Positions 1 through 12,386 of a stretch of 64,000 nt of DNA are shown here, piece after piece. Below the pieces are notes generated by a model. It was given only the letters and a program-made list of their open reading frames with translations, ran no database searches and was not told where the DNA came from. Source of the DNA: Progne subis subis (Eukaryota > Chordata > Aves > Passeriformes > Hirundinidae); NCBI GenBank assembly GCA_022316685.1, contig JAKJHU010000039.1, forward strand, positions 310,001-374,000. The letters run 5' to 3'. The position numbers and the translations under genes were made by a program. Numbering within the stretch: position 1 is the stretch's first letter; each line of letters opens with the position of its first letter.

Positions 1-999
1 AAATCTGAGCCTGGGGCTTTGCTACAGGAAACCTAGGGTCAAGCCTGAAGGAGGAGGAGTCAGCCTTAGAGTGAGTGTGTGTTTGAGTGAGGGTCCAAAA
101 GGGCAGCTGTCAGCTTACTGGAGCTGCCTGCTACAAAGAGACTCTGCTCCCAGCAGTTAGAACTCTCAGGCGGTGTGTGTGATCCCTTGAGTGGTACTGA
201 GAATGCTCAGGCTGTGGCTTTTCCTTTAACATCCTGCATATCTCCAATGTAATTATCAATTTATCTCCATGTTTCTGTTCCCATGGCCTTCTAGGGAAGT
301 TCAAACTTGTGGTGTGAACCCCACCAGGTTCTTGACAGTGTGCTCTAAGATGGATGGGAGACCCAGTTGGAGCACAGGCTTCCCAGCACCCATTTTAATT
401 CCACCTGCTGCCATCAGAGCTACCCCCCTCATCCTTTAGGAGCCTCCAGCCTGTGAACAGCTCTAGCTAAAGGCAGCTAGCAAGCCAGAGAGAACACCTC
501 AGGTGAGCAGAGGACAGCTCTCACCATCCCAGCCCAGCTGCATCCCCAGGTCCAGGGATGCATGTGGGGACAAGAAGAACAGTGCAGGTGGGACCTTTGG
601 TGTCACCTTGAAAATATCCTTGATTCCTGAGAATGCTTGTCAGGTGCCAGATGCTCGCTAGTCATCCTGCTCAAATGGGGGCATGCCCCCCATTTGCACC
701 CAAATCCCTGGGCTCATCCCTGAGGAACAAACTCCAACCCCTATAGCACAGCGGGACCAAAATGCACCAGCTTTGAGATGCTTTTTTTGTCCCTGGAGTT
801 TGGCTGCTTCAGAAAGGACCTGCACTGTGCTGGAGTGAGGAGAGGGCGCTGCCAAGCAGAGGGGATTGGGCCATGGCAGTGGGCTCCTTGAAAAATACAC
901 TCATCTGGGGATCTGGTGGTCCTGCATGGGGCCTTGACGGTCCTGCCAGCCCCACTGGCACATTCTGCCCATCCCTCTCCCCATCCCCATCACACTTAC
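1..999 (-). other. MAPK8IP1 intron 2 (partial)
   Basis: Non-coding sequence following the exon 2 donor. I searched it for the next JIP1 segment (the acidic LQAEMLQMD-type region of mammals) and did not see it. No repeat was recognised. Confidence 0.6.
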
Positions 1000-1105
1000 C
1001 CGGGTGGCCAGGCTCTCCTTGCAGTGCAGGCTGATTCCACACTCATCAGTGATCTCAGAGAGGTCTTCATCCTCAAATTCCTCAAGGCTGATGTCATGGG
1101 TGAGC
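1000..1105 (-). CDS. MAPK8IP1: MAPK8IP1 coding exon 2 (shared)
   Basis: Acidic segment [15 protein letters not shown] followed by [20 protein letters not shown]. It is flanked by acceptor CTCCAG and donor GTAAGT. It enters in phase 2 and leaves in phase 0. It is near-identical to the JIP1 segment downstream of either first exon in mammals. Confidence 0.93.
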
Positions 1106-4100
1106 CTGGAGGAGTGGAGATGGCCTGGTCACCCACTGCCCCAGCGGAGGACAGGAGGGTGCCGTGGTGCCTGTGGGCTGGAAGCAGCACTGACACCTCG
1201 GAGAGGCTCTCCCAGTCTCTACCAGGAAGAAGGACTGGGAAGGCAGCTCCTTCCCAGAGGGGATAGGTCTGTCCCCATCGAGTGGCTGGGCTTGGCAGGG
1301 TCCATGGCTGTCGGGAGACAGGAAGAGTGTGTCCCAAAGCAGTCCCTGCCTGACCAAAGACAGCAGGGACATGCAGGTTGAGAGAACATGGAACAGACAG
1401 TACACCCACTCCTATTACAGGAGGTTTGTCTTGCTCACACCATCCCAGGGAGCCTCTGGGACTGTCCCAGCTGGGCACAGACACCCAACAGGGCAAAGGT
1501 CGAGGTTACAGGAAGTGGAAAGGCTGGGGGTCCTGACAGGGCACAGCTGGAGGATGGACCTGCTAGGACAGGTGACCACATCGAGACCCACAGAACTTAC
1601 AAGCACAGCAAACCCCTCAGCCATGGCACAACCAGCCCCTGGGAGGGATGTCCCAGCCCGGATGCCTTCGGTAAGAGGGGGCAGTGATTTCCCTCTGCAC
1701 CAAAATCACTCCCCAGGGTGACTGTGGGCATCCCTGTGAACACTGGTGCTGCTGAGCTGGTCTGCATGGCCTCAGGGGTCCCTTGGGGCTGTCAGCCCCA
1801 GCCACACAGACTCATTACACCCCTTCAAAACAAGAGAGATCCTTTTAGCAGCTGAAAATGTGCTGATGAGCCCCAGGGGAGTGGTGAGGTGCTCCTGGCT
1901 TCTGAGCATTAAAATATTTCAACATGGTGGTACCTCGATGCTCTTCTCATTTATTCATTACCACAGGGGTAAATAAAAGAGCCCAGCTCAAAAATCCTTG
2001 GCCAACCTATTCAGACCCCTGAGTTTTGTCTGCAGTGGCCACGGACGCTGCTTTGGTTGCCACGATTTCCCTTTGCTCCCAGCTCCTCTGGCTGGGAGAC
2101 ACTCGGGTGAAAGGGCTACACCAAGCCCATCACCCCTCTCTGGCTTGGCCCCCAGCAGCGCAGAGAGAAAGGAATCAGAATGGTGTTTTGTGACCTGCAG
2201 AGTTCTCACTCTCACTTTAAGCACTGCTTCCACATCTTGGGGCTCCCTCCTGCAGTGGCATCAACCCAGTGCCATGGAGGGGTAACATCTCCCCTGTCCC
2301 AGCTCCTGGAGAGGAAAAGGAGCTGGAAAAGCCCATGGGGGAAGGAGCACCTTCCCTCTGTGCTTCTGAGGACCCCACCAGTAATGGTCTCCTGGGGAGA
2401 AGACAACTGGGAACAACCAAACCCATGGAGGCAGCCCCCAAGACACAACAGGGATGCAAGGACACAGCCTTCAGCACAGGGTGGGATGACTGGACCCCCC
2501 TTTGCCTATCTCCTCCTGCTGCCCATGGGAGGGAGGAAAGGCGGAGCAGGAGGCTCATGATGAGCCTTCAAAGCACGAATTGATTTCTTCTCCGGTTACA
2601 CGGGTTATCAGGGTGGGACATCATCCACTGCTGATGCTCAGGGCCTCCACCCGCCGTGCTGGGGGAGCGCAGTGAGCGCTGTGGGGTCCCGGCGAGAGGC
2701 ACACCATTGCCGAGGGGCTGCCAGGGGCTCCCCGGCTCTGCAGGAGCAGCCTGACAGGGTGGCAGTGCCCCCCGCTCCAGGATGGGGACAGGCAGCCCAG
2801 TCCCCGCTCTCGGGGACGGGGAGATGCTGAGCGGGTGCCCCAGACTGGCCGCGCCTGCCAAGGGGCGCAGCAGGAGGTGTCCGGACACCTTCTGTCACTC
2901 TGGTGCCTGGCTGTCACGCAGCTCCCTGCGCGGCCAGGAAAACTTCGGGCTCAACTGCGTGCCAAGTTTGCTCCTGTCCCGTGGCCATCACTCACGGAGA
3001 AGGGTGATGTGCCTAGGAGCAAGGGCTGCCCCTCTCTCCCCTGCATGCCCGTGGGACAGTCCCCCCTCCCCTAGGCCCACCGGTGCCCTACCATTTCTCC
3101 CACTGATCTTCCAGCCAGCTCTCCTCCTCGGTGCTCGAATCCATTTTCAAGGGCAGCTGCATTGAGGAGGAACCCCCCTTCGCTGGGGGACACACTCCCA
3201 CACCAAAAAAACCCCCAGACCTGCAGCGAGCAGTAGTGAGGGAGGTGAGAGCCGAGCCCTGGGTGCCCGCTGCCTCTCCGCCTGCCCCGTCGCAGTCTGT
3301 GGCTGCCGGTGCTGCTCTGTATCCTCACTGCGCAACCTGGGGAAGCTCATTAAAAATAGATGGAATCAGCTGTCCTGGAGGGGAAAAAAAAAATAAAAAA
3401 AATAACCTCCCCAGCTGAGCCAGCGCCAAGTCCCTGCACTCTGCTGGGGACGCTGCCTGCCTCTGCCTGCCAGCCAGCCAGCCTGGCTCCTGGTCTTGCT
3501 CCAGCACTCGGCTCCTCAGCACCCACAGCGGGCACAGGGGACCTGCTAACCCCATCACGGAAACCGCAGCACCTGGCCTCCTCCTGCCCTTGCAGCATTG
3601 CTGTCCCCCACGGCAGGGGGACACAGACAGGAGCATCTGGCTGGCTTCTCACCAGGTGAAGTGAGGGCACTCACTGATGCAAAGGCCAGAGTGTTTCCAG
3701 CACAGCGGGATCAGTGTCATGGCCAGCTGCACTTCTGAGCCGAGGGGAGCACCTTTGCCAAGGGACAAGCCCAGCCAGCACTGTCCCTTCCCTGTCTGTC
3801 CCCAGGCCCACTCCTGCCTCAGGCAGGATCATCCCTGAGCTTCCCCAACTTCTAACCCATGCTGAGGGCCAGAGAAAACCTGGTGGGCTGCTCTGCCAGC
3901 TCCCACCCCTCTTCTGCTGCTGAAAGGGACAGGGGTCTTTCCCAGGAGGGGCTATCAGGTGTTGCTGACAAACTGCTGGCACAGTGGCCTCAGATAGACC
4001 TGCACCACCCCCATGCCTCTCAGACCCACTCTCTCCTTGGCCCATCAAGATGAAGCCAAAGTAGCTCTAGTGGAGGCACCCACCATGACCCTGAGATGGA

Positions 4101-7100
4101 GACAGGGCATCTCCCTCCCCACGAGCCGCACCCACTCTGATCCACGGTGGGGTGGCACTCCCACTGCCACCCAGCACAGCGCTGCTCCCCTGTCCCTCAC
4201 TGGCACCCACTCCAGGAGTTTCAAGTAATGGGTGCATCTCCCACCTCCTGCTTGGGACCCAGCTTTGCTCCTGGACGGATTAAAGTGGGTGATGTCCACA
4301 GGAGCCCAGCTCAGTGCCTGGACTGCCCTGCTGAGCTGACCTGCTGCAAGCTCCCTCCCCAGCAGTGCCACACCACTGGTGCGTGTCACTCGTGACACTG
4401 TGGTCATTGTCACTCAGCCCCACAGGAACAGCATTCAGGACTCCATCTTCCCTACCAGCTCTGCCTGGAGGCACCTCATCTGCTTGAAACCTCAATTAAT
4501 GCAACAAATAAAGAAACCTCTATCTCCGTATTACTCGCGCCCTCTGCTCCTCTCACATGGATGCTCCAGGACTTCCTAGGAAATACAAGGAAGGCTCTCC
4601 ATTACCCACCTCTGCTCCCTGTGCTGGAAACACCCCTTCCTCCCTCTCTTGGCTTCTCAAAGAGGCTAAAAATACCAGCAAAAGGAAACAGGTCTGACTC
4701 CTCTCAGCTCCGACTCCTCTCAGCTCCATCATTGGCAGTGAAAGCCTGAGCAGGACCTGTATTTAATACACGTGTATTTTGGCCAACTTCCCTTGCCAAT
4801 GGCCACAGCATCACAGCTATGTAGGAGTCTGTCTCCATCTATGAGCGTGGGAGAACCCTGTCCTTGCAGGTTATGAGCACTTTCCTGAAGGATGTGCCAA
4901 GAGGCACCTGAAGGTGGGCAGTCCTGCGCTGTATGCATGAGAATGGATAAACTTGGGATTCTCAGGAACTGTGAGCAAGAGTACACACATGAGTGCATGA
5001 ACCGAGGCAGATGTCACCTGCCCATGGCAGGAGCAGCTCAATCACAGTCCTAAGAACAGCCTTATCATCAGTCCTGGCTGCTGTGCCTCTCTTCACCCCA
5101 TCCCCTCTCAGACACCGCCACTGCAGAGGGTTTTCCATGCAGGAGCAAGTTTGGCCAGGGCAACATGGCCCTGGATGGAGCTGGGCGCTCCAACAGGTCC
5201 AGCTGCCCAAGCCATAGTCTGGTAGTCTGCTGTTAGGTGCTGTGTACCAGTCCTGTAACCAGCACTGGTGGAAAAAATAATACTAACCTACATTTGGCTG
5301 GGCCCTGTCTTTTTCTTCCCCCTCAATGGCCACAGAGACTGCTTTATTCAAACTGATAAGAAGGTGCCTCTCTCTCTCCATTAGAGGAAGACGAGCCTTT
5401 CGTCTCCCCTCACAAGACAGGTAGCCCCATTTCAACACCCAGCTCATTCATTCCCTCCAAACAGGCTTTGCTGACAGCTCCAGATGAGCACAACAGACAC
5501 ATGAAACAAACCACAGTGATTTTTGCCTCAGCCTGAAGGTGCATCTTTGAACTTCCTGACGAGGTGGAGGGAACTTCCTCTAGAGACCCCCTCCTTTCCC
5601 AAAGAGCTGTGATTTCCAACAGGGCTCCCTGAGTAGAGGAATAGTTTCCCCTCTCTCCTGACCTATGGAAATAACTCCCTAAGGGTTTCTTTTCCTGCCT
5701 TCCTGCCCAGTAGCTAGGTGGACGCCCTTTGCTTTTATCAGGGAAAACTGAAGGAGATCGAGGGGATCAGTCAGTGATCCCCTCCAAGGTTCCAGCTACA
5801 TTAGAGACACAGTCTTGGGGACAGTGGGGCAGGCAACACTGTGAGCTCTGCAGGGCCCTGCATCCAGCTGCACCCCAGTCCCCCCTGCCCCTCTAATGCT
5901 GGGTAGAGGGACCCCAGACACAGAGAGCCCCTCACAGGAAAGCCTGCCACAAAGCACTGGCAAAGCTTCTTAGCAGGGCAAGGAACTGCAACACAATGTC
6001 CCAGAGAAAGATGTTACGGAGCTCCAGTGAACACAGACACCACTGCAAGGCTTGAGAAAGCTTAAGGACAACAGGGATGCTGGATGAGAATTACATTTTT
6101 ATTCCTGTCTCCTAAAATGCTGTTATTCTTGTCACAATGAACAGACACCTCTGGAGGACCTCCCGGCTCAAGGAGGCATCACCTCACCAACCTTTTCCTC
6201 CCGCTTCTTCTCAGACAACACCAAACCATTGCTGCCAGGTCTCTTCAGAGCTTCACTCTGCTTGCTGGCCAGGACCAAACCCCTCTCAATTCAAGCCAAC
6301 CGCTCACCCAACACTCGGGCTGGCATGTCACCCCTTGGAGCTGGGAGTGCAGGTGCATGCACCAAGGGGCAGAAATCTGAAACACCTCATGCTGCAGGCA
6401 GCAAACAGGGGCAGAGGGCAGGGCTCACCTCACTGCCAGCCACAGTCTGAGCCTTCACCCTGAACCACTCATCACTGCTGGATCCAGCTCATCTGCGGGG
6501 GACAGCCCCTCGCTGAGCCCTGCAGCAGGGATGCAGGACATGGGACATGCACAAACCAAGCTGTGACATGTAACCCAGCTTGTGTTTCACAAGCATGGTT
6601 CCCCTCTTGCGTGACACTCCCCGCCGCAGCATCACCTCTGATCTGCCAGACCCTGCCCCAGGCTCAGACACATCACTGCGTTTTCTTCCACTTACACCCT
6701 GAGATTGGTGCCCATGGAAGACTTTGCACTCCTGCCTTGATTCCCCAGTTTTCCACCTGGCTGCTCAGCCTCCCTCACGAGGAGGCCATTTCTTCCCTGG
6801 GGCAGGCTGGCAGCACACTGCTTCTCCAAAGGTCTGAGACACAGCAAGGGGCAGCAGCTCGTTCTCCCTCCCAGGGCATCGCTGTTGCTGGGGAGCAGGA
6901 GGGTGCCCAGGGGGCAGCCACCACATGCAGGACAGCGCCGGGTGGTAGGCCCAGAGCTGCTCGGCAGCTCAGCCGCCGGCCCCTGGCTCGGTGGCCAATC
7001 CCCCTCTCCATGGAGGACGATTCCAGAGGCAGCGTTTAATCACTCGCTTTGCAGGGTACACCAGCCATGTTGCAACAGCTCCCAGCAGCTCTCGCAGGCA

Positions 7101-8294
7101 GCGCTGCAATAGGAGCAGCTGCCAAAGACCCGGAGCCACCAGCAAAGGGGGTCCAGAAGCAGAGCCCTTCAAATACTGATTGCCTGAACACCACCTTTGC
7201 TCGACTGCACCCATCTGTTTTCTCACAGGGACCCACGGGCTCTCCAGCCTCAGGGGCTTGGCCTGACAGAGGAGGGCATGATCTTAGCTGTAGTCCCAAG
7301 TGTGGACCATCCCCTCCTTTCCACACAAAATCTCAGCATGCAAAGCAGCTGGTACCATTCCCCCTTCTCAGGCAGCTCCCCCCCCAGCACGCCTGGGTGG
7401 CAGAGGCAAGCAGAGAGCAATGGCTGACGAGGGCACGGCTGCCAGGAGCAGCGAGCCTCCCCTAATGGCAAGTGAGCACCGCACCTGCAGGCAGGGGCAG
7501 GGCTCCTTCCTTAGCCACCGACACATCCCTGTCCCAGAGCTACCCTCAGCAGGCACCAGGGACTCCAAAACCCCCAGGCATCCCTGGCCTGGCCCAAGCC
7601 ATCGGCAGTCCCTAGGACGAACCTCGTTGGGTTTCAGAGGAGACACAGCCCCCCGCATCCCAAATCGATGGGAGCACTTGGTATTGCTAAGAGGATCAAT
7701 TCTGGCACTCTCCCACCGTCTCACTTGGGGTTCCTGTTTCACACGGGCAGGAAGGAAGAAGAAACAGCTGGGATTTCTAGGAAAGGGCTAGAAAAAGGCT
7801 TTCCTCGGGGAGGGGAGAGAGATGGACCTTTTTTCTTCCTTGAAGAAGAGGTGTTGGAAGAGGAGATCAGACAGGGGAGGGGGCGGGAGCGGGGTGTGAG
7901 GGGGACACGAGGCCAAGCAGGGGGCTGGGAAGCTGCAGCGGTGTATGAGTGGGGTGCTGGCCAACATGGCTTGGGTGGGCGGGCTAAGCTCCAGCCATGG
8001 GGGGCTGGAGCGATGTCTGCGGTGGGGGTTCAGCGGCGGCTGGGGGGCAGAAGGGATGGCTGGGGCGGGGGGCCGAGGGGATGCGCGGGGAGGGGGGGCA
8101 GGGGACCGGCGGGGTCCGGGCGGGGGCTGCAGCAGATGGGGAGCGCTGCCACGGGCAGGAGGCAGGGGCAGCCCCGAGAGGGTTCCGCGGGGGGACGGCG
8201 GCCGGTACCTGAAATTGGGGGGCGAGGCGAGGTGCAGCCCCAGGAAGGGTGAGGAGGCGGGCGGGGATGCAGCTCCTTTCTCTCGCTCCGCCAT
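1000..8294 (-). CDS. MAPK8IP1: MAPK8IP1 (JIP1/IB1), 5' part only
   Basis: The product scaffolds MLK3, MKK7 and JNK and links cargo such as APP-family proteins to kinesin light chain in the cytoplasm of neurons and beta cells. Only the N-terminus is here: exon 1a (8209-8294, starting [10 protein letters not shown] and ending in PPNF) and shared exon 2 (1000-1105, containing [15 protein letters not shown]). These match the JIP1 N-terminus I know from mammals. The join is AG|G, giving R, with donor CAG|GTACCG and acceptor CCAG. An alternative first exon lies at 3092-3162. The JNK-binding, SH3 and PTB domains are not in the window; exon 2 leaves in phase 0 and the next exon must lie left of position 1. 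The gene is in tandem behind CRY2, as at human 11p11.2. Identity is firm. Which first exon dominates in which tissue cannot be read from sequence. Confidence 0.93.
1106..3091 (-). other. MAPK8IP1 intron between exon 1b and exon 2
   Basis: About 2 kb, moderately GC-rich, with no recognisable coding segment or interspersed repeat. Confidence 0.6.
3092..3162 (-). CDS. MAPK8IP1: MAPK8IP1 alternative first coding exon 1b
   Basis: Encodes 23 residues plus TG, starting [10 protein letters not shown] and ending SWLEDQWEK. Splicing to exon 2 makes TG|G (W) followed by LTHDIS, in frame. This resembles the alternative N-terminus known for rodent JIP1 isoforms (MQLVLKMDSS-type, also ending WLEDQWE). The donor is GTAGGG. 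A second in-frame Met lies at residue 7. A MEF2-type or TATA-like sequence, CTATTTTTAA, lies about 190 bp upstream at 3350-3359. Confidence 0.85.
3163..8208 (-). other. MAPK8IP1 intron between exon 1a and exon 1b
   Basis: About 5 kb without recognised coding sequence. The 1b promoter must lie in its distal end. A perfect 16-bp tandem duplication (GACTCCTCTCAGCTCC) occurs around 4695-4726. No interspersed repeat was recognised. Confidence 0.55.
3350..3359 (-). promoter_or_regulatory. MEF2-like / TATA-like motif upstream of exon 1b
   Basis: The minus strand reads CTATTTTTAA, which fits the MEF2 consensus YTAWWWWTAR. It lies about 190 bp upstream of the exon 1b ATG, so it could act as an activator site or as a TATA-like element of an internal promoter. 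Confidence 0.35.
8209..8294 (-). CDS. MAPK8IP1: MAPK8IP1 coding exon 1a
   Basis: Encodes 28 residues plus two bases, starting [10 protein letters not shown] and ending in ASPPNF. The start at 8294 agrees with the mammalian MAERESG-type N-terminus. The donor after 8209 reads GTACCG. The reading frame stays open upstream to another ATG at 8447, so the start is chosen by family similarity, not by a stop codon. Confidence 0.9.
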
Positions 8295-8400
8295 TCCGTG
8301 GCTCTCTCCATGCAGGCGGAGGGCGGGCGGGAGGGAGGGAGGCAGGGAAGGAGGGATGAAGGGAGGGGGATGCTGGCGGTGCCGGCGGGGAGGGACATAC

Positions 8401-8447
8401 CTGCCGCCGGGGCGGGGGGGAGCGGCGGCGCGGCCCGCAGGCTCCAT
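8401..8447 (-). CDS. MAPK8IP1: possible MAPK8IP1 upstream alternative first exon 1c
   Basis: An ATG at 8447 opens [15 protein letters not shown] and reaches a good donor, CAG|GTATGT, after 47 nt. That leaves phase 2, the same phase as exons 1a and 1b, so splicing to exon 2 would give R then LTHDIS. The same frame also reads through into exon 1a. It sits in the CpG island. This is a splice-phase argument only; it may be plain 5' UTR. Confidence 0.3.
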
Positions 8448-8720
8448 CCCGCGGCTCCCGGCGGCAGCCGCAGGACGGGCACGGTACAGGGGGAAGCGTC
8501 ACCTCGCACCCCGACCCCACCCGCTCCGCCCGGCCTCGGGGAACGTCGGGCCCGGCGGGGCAGATGCGCCCGCAGCTGGACCGGCCCCAGATGTGCCCGC
8601 AGCTGGAGGCTGCGCCCTCAAGGGCAGGTGCGGGGGACGGCCGGGCTCTCCCAAGGCCGAGACGAGTGACCCAAGGAGAGGGGCCGGCTGGCCGAGCGGG
8701 CAGGCAGCAGCCCAGGGCCA

Positions 8721-11700
8721 GGGGCTGGACACAGAGAGCCCCTTGCAGGGGTCTCCTCGGCGGCGGGGAGGTGCCTGGAGACAGCAAGAGCAGCAGGAAC
8801 GACCACGCTGGTCTTTGGCACCCATCGCAGGTTTGCAGCACCTGGCAACAGGTCTTGGCAGCCCCAGCACATACCCTGTCCCTGTCGAAGCTTACCAGGG
8901 CTGCAGGCACTGCGGAGGGAATTAAAAAAACAGCATACACACACCTTCCACAGGCACAAAGGAGGGAAAATAAAATGTATCTCAATGTTTCGAGTCTCTC
9001 CCCAGAAAGGGCAGATCCACTTTTGCATCCAGCTAGGCGCCAAGAAGCACTTTATCTTTGGTGGGTACTCATTGCTGCTACTCTTCCTTACTGGCCTGAG
9101 CAGGTTTCTCTCCCCTGCCTCTCCTCCCCATGCTTTGCAGGCTATCTCAGAAAACCGTGCAGGTTGTGCTGTCACAGAAGTGGACAGCATCAGTTTTTTT
9201 AGATCCTAAGGCTACTTCTGTACCTGAACAGGACAACTTTCCCTGTTCCCTGCACGCCCACTGTGCTCCTGGTCCCTGTCTGACAGTCCTGAATGGCATG
9301 AGTGGCACTCCTTTAGCAGTTCAAACCTTAAAGATACATCCGGTCCTGTCAGTGTTTCTCACACCACAGAGCCGACTGCCATTGAAGCAATGGTATTCTT
9401 GGCCAAGACCCAGGACGTCAGCTGCTTCTCCAGAGAAGAGCAAGCAGAGCCCTCCAAGGCATACAGCCCTCTCTCTCAGTAGTCTTAGCCTCCTGCCAGC
9501 CAAACTGGAAAGAGATGTTATCCCTGGACTAGCATGGAGACAAGCACACACCCCCGGGGTCACCGTGCACAGGTAATGCTGGGGCAGGCTCCTGATGGCG
9601 ATCCAAGTGTCCCCTTTGTCCTCTGCATGCACAGACTGAACTGTATTACATGCAGGACCCAAGAGACTCACTGGCATTCATTCAAGGAGCTTTGGAGTGG
9701 CTTTGCTGTAGCTCCATCTCAAAGCACAAACCCCACCTACCAAAATGTGATTTCTCTGCAGCATGGCTGTTATTTGGCCTCTGACCAGGGGCAGAAGAGA
9801 AGGATGCTGCCTTGTCCCACAGCCAGATCACCACCACTGCAGCTCACCTTCTGCTTGGATGCCAAGCACCAGAAGTTCACCCTAGTGACCTGACCTTTAG
9901 TCAGGTCATCAGCCCTGGCTGGGCTGGCCTGGCCTGGCAGGAGTCCCAGGTTGACCTTTCCAGCTGCACTACTGTCAGTCAGGTCTATTCTTTAGATGCA
10001 CAGTAGAGCACAGGGCCCCTGGGAGAGTGCACACACATCTGCTGCAAATTAAGAGACTGCACTTCTGTCCTCGCCAGCATCTCTGCTCACAAGCCATCTG
10101 CTGATTTTTCTCTTTCAAATTGTCCAACTGACCATCAAGTTCACTTCATACCAACTATTCTCAGCCTTAAAGAAAACCTGAGGAGAGGTTATGTGCTGAG
10201 TTTTCCTGCTCCTCTCCCCCACCCGATCTCCACCCAGATGCAGCTGTAATACCAGACCAGCACTCTGCTCTCTTTCCATCAGCCATCTTTCTCACTGCTC
10301 TTTCCTCCTCTTCCTCAAATGGCCATATTTCCAGCTCCATCTCTCCATATCCAGGTGTGTTTTCTATTTTCAGACCTTTCAGCCAGCCCCTCCTGAAGCC
10401 ACTCCAGCTCCTTCCTTGTGCAGACAGAAGAGACACGGAGGAAGGGAATTTTCTCAAGCACCAGCACACGGAGCAGGCAGCTGAGTCCCTGCTAGTAATC
10501 CAAGGTTACCCACTTCCAATTCTGAGCCACATTACCATCATTCCTTTGATGGGTAAAACAGATATCCTGGCCATCACAGAGGAGGAGCCTCAAACCCAAT
10601 CTCTCCAGCTTTAATTTACATTATTACACTCTCACTAGAAGAAGCTGGACTGAGTTTACTGCCATTCTGGCTTGTAATCTTCTAAAGCACAGGCTGCTGT
10701 TTTCAAAAGGTTTTTGGCACGTGTGTGCCACCCCAAGCACTGAAGTTATACTTTTTCTAGACCAGAAGATCCTTGCCAGAAATGAGAACCATTCAGCAAC
10801 ACCATGAGCTGAGGCACTTCAGATCAGCCCCGCTGCTGAACCTCAACAAGGAACTGCATGGCTACATGCACTTCCTAAGTCTTGCTGGTTACTAGGATAA
10901 GTAACGTACCTCATGTAATTCTGCTAAGATAGAGGTTTCAGTAAGTGGGTCTGCACAGGAGCACCAAGGAGGCTGGCAGGATGCACAAGAACTTGACTCT
11001 GTGTCGTTGCTAGATCGCTAAGTCTACTGTATTTAGCACCAGTTCATGACTTAGAAGTCATCGGCCAAGGCTCAGTCACTGACAGGATACCCAAACTAAA
11101 TAATTGTTCACAGCTCTGAAGGACTTTTCTGCGCCAGTATCCATCCTCAGCTGAAAGGAGCCTTCACACCACACCGGGGAGCATCCCAAAGCCACTGCTC
11201 TCAGAGCATCAAAAGGCAACTGCTCCCTCTGCCCCAGCAAAGAGCTCACATTGCCCCTGTTGGGGGTGCTCATGTCAGGTCAGGTACTGCCAGCCTGCCC
11301 TGAGACACAGAAAACAGGAAAACCCCAAACTGGCATCCATTTCATGTTACTTTCTTTACAACAACCTCCAGCAATCCTCTGCTGCTTCTGAAACAAAGAT
11401 GGTATCTTTGCTAATGGTTACTGACGGCTTTTTCTTTCCCAAGAACTGGCCAAGTCTTTTTGAACTAAACTGTGAGCACCCACAACTGAGGAGGAACTTG
11501 TCACAGAGCTAAGCAAGGTGTAGACTTGTTCAATCTGCCATCTTGCACTTTAATCAAACATGTCCAATTCTAAATATTAACAAGAACAACGAACAGTCAT
11601 TCCCTACCTGTCACACAGTTTTAACCATATGTTATCGTATCAGTTGGGAAAAGATGCCAGAATGGATGAATCCCAGCCTACTTAAAAGATTTCTTGAAGC

Positions 11701-12350
11701 AAGCTTTTCCCTTACCTTTCTTTGTCTGGCCTGAAGTGTCTGTGTCATTCCCAGGGCTACTACCAGAGCTGCATCTCTTCCAAATACCACCATCCATATC
11801 CCAGGTACCAACAGAAACCTTGCAAATGTCATCTCCCCCACCTCCACAAAGCCTTCTAGATCATTTAGGAGCTGTAGCCTCCCCTCCCCCCCCCCACCCC
11901 TTGAATCCTTACCCCCACAGATCCAGCCCCAAAAACCCCATTTACCAAATGAAATAATTTGGATGACAGCAAAAAAAGGGTTAAAGACATTTATAAAAAG
12001 TTGTATTTACAGACCATTGTCTAAGCATGAAACTCTCCAAATGACAGAAGTCACAATTTCTGTAACCTGTGTGAACAAAGTGCATGTTTTTCCCCTCTCT
12101 TCTCTCTGCAGCAGAAGACAGGGGTAGGGGAGTATCTCTTTTTCTTTTTAACTTTTTACCCCCAAGACAATGGGAGTAACAGCTAGGTCAGACTGAAGGG
12201 GACAAGACCTGACTGGGTTATCCACCAGGCAGACTAAGAATAGTAGTTTAGAAGAAAGTAAGGTTAGGAAAAGTGACTATTTACCTGTTCAGTCTGCCCA
12301 GTGGATTCTCTGCAGAAAAAGAACGTTAAGATCAATGCCCCAGGGAATGG
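8721..12350. other. intergenic, CRY2 to MAPK8IP1
   Basis: No gene seen. It holds a C-rich run near 11884-11900 and an E-box CACGTG at 10718-10723. The stretch at 11960-12120 is A/T-rich and looks like UTR or conserved non-coding sequence, so the CRY2 transcript could extend this far. Confidence 0.5.
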
Positions 12351-12380
12351 GAAGGAAAGGTTATTCAGCTACTCATTAAA

Positions 12381-12386
12381 TTTATT
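12381..12386 (-). terminator. candidate CRY2 polyadenylation signal AATAAA
   Basis: First canonical hexamer on the minus strand downstream of the CRY2 stop codon. A later, non-canonical site around 11.98 kb (TATAAA-rich) is also possible. Confidence 0.35.

Larger units (their letters stand above)
7860..8720. promoter_or_regulatory. CpG-island promoter of MAPK8IP1
   Basis: A dense GC- and CpG-rich block surrounds exon 1a, with G/C runs and repeated GGAGGG/GGCGGG units around 8300-8420. This is the expected promoter and 5' UTR of the upstream transcript. The transcription start is not resolvable by eye. No TATA box was seen. Confidence 0.7.

Noticed and set aside
3367..3530. REST/NRSF (RE1) site near MAPK8IP1 exon 1b
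   Set aside because: Mammalian IB1 is known to be REST-controlled, so I looked. Only half-site matches (GCTGTCC at about 3368, CTCAGCACC at about 3515) were found, with no full 21-bp element.
7945..8985. Long open frames of over 300 residues on both strands
   Set aside because: They are by-products of the stop-poor, GC-rich MAPK8IP1 CpG island. Only the 28-residue exon 1a is supported by family similarity and splice sites.
12183..12195. ROR element (TAGGTCA) near the CRY2 3' end
   Set aside because: The A/T-rich 5' extension required of a RORE is missing.
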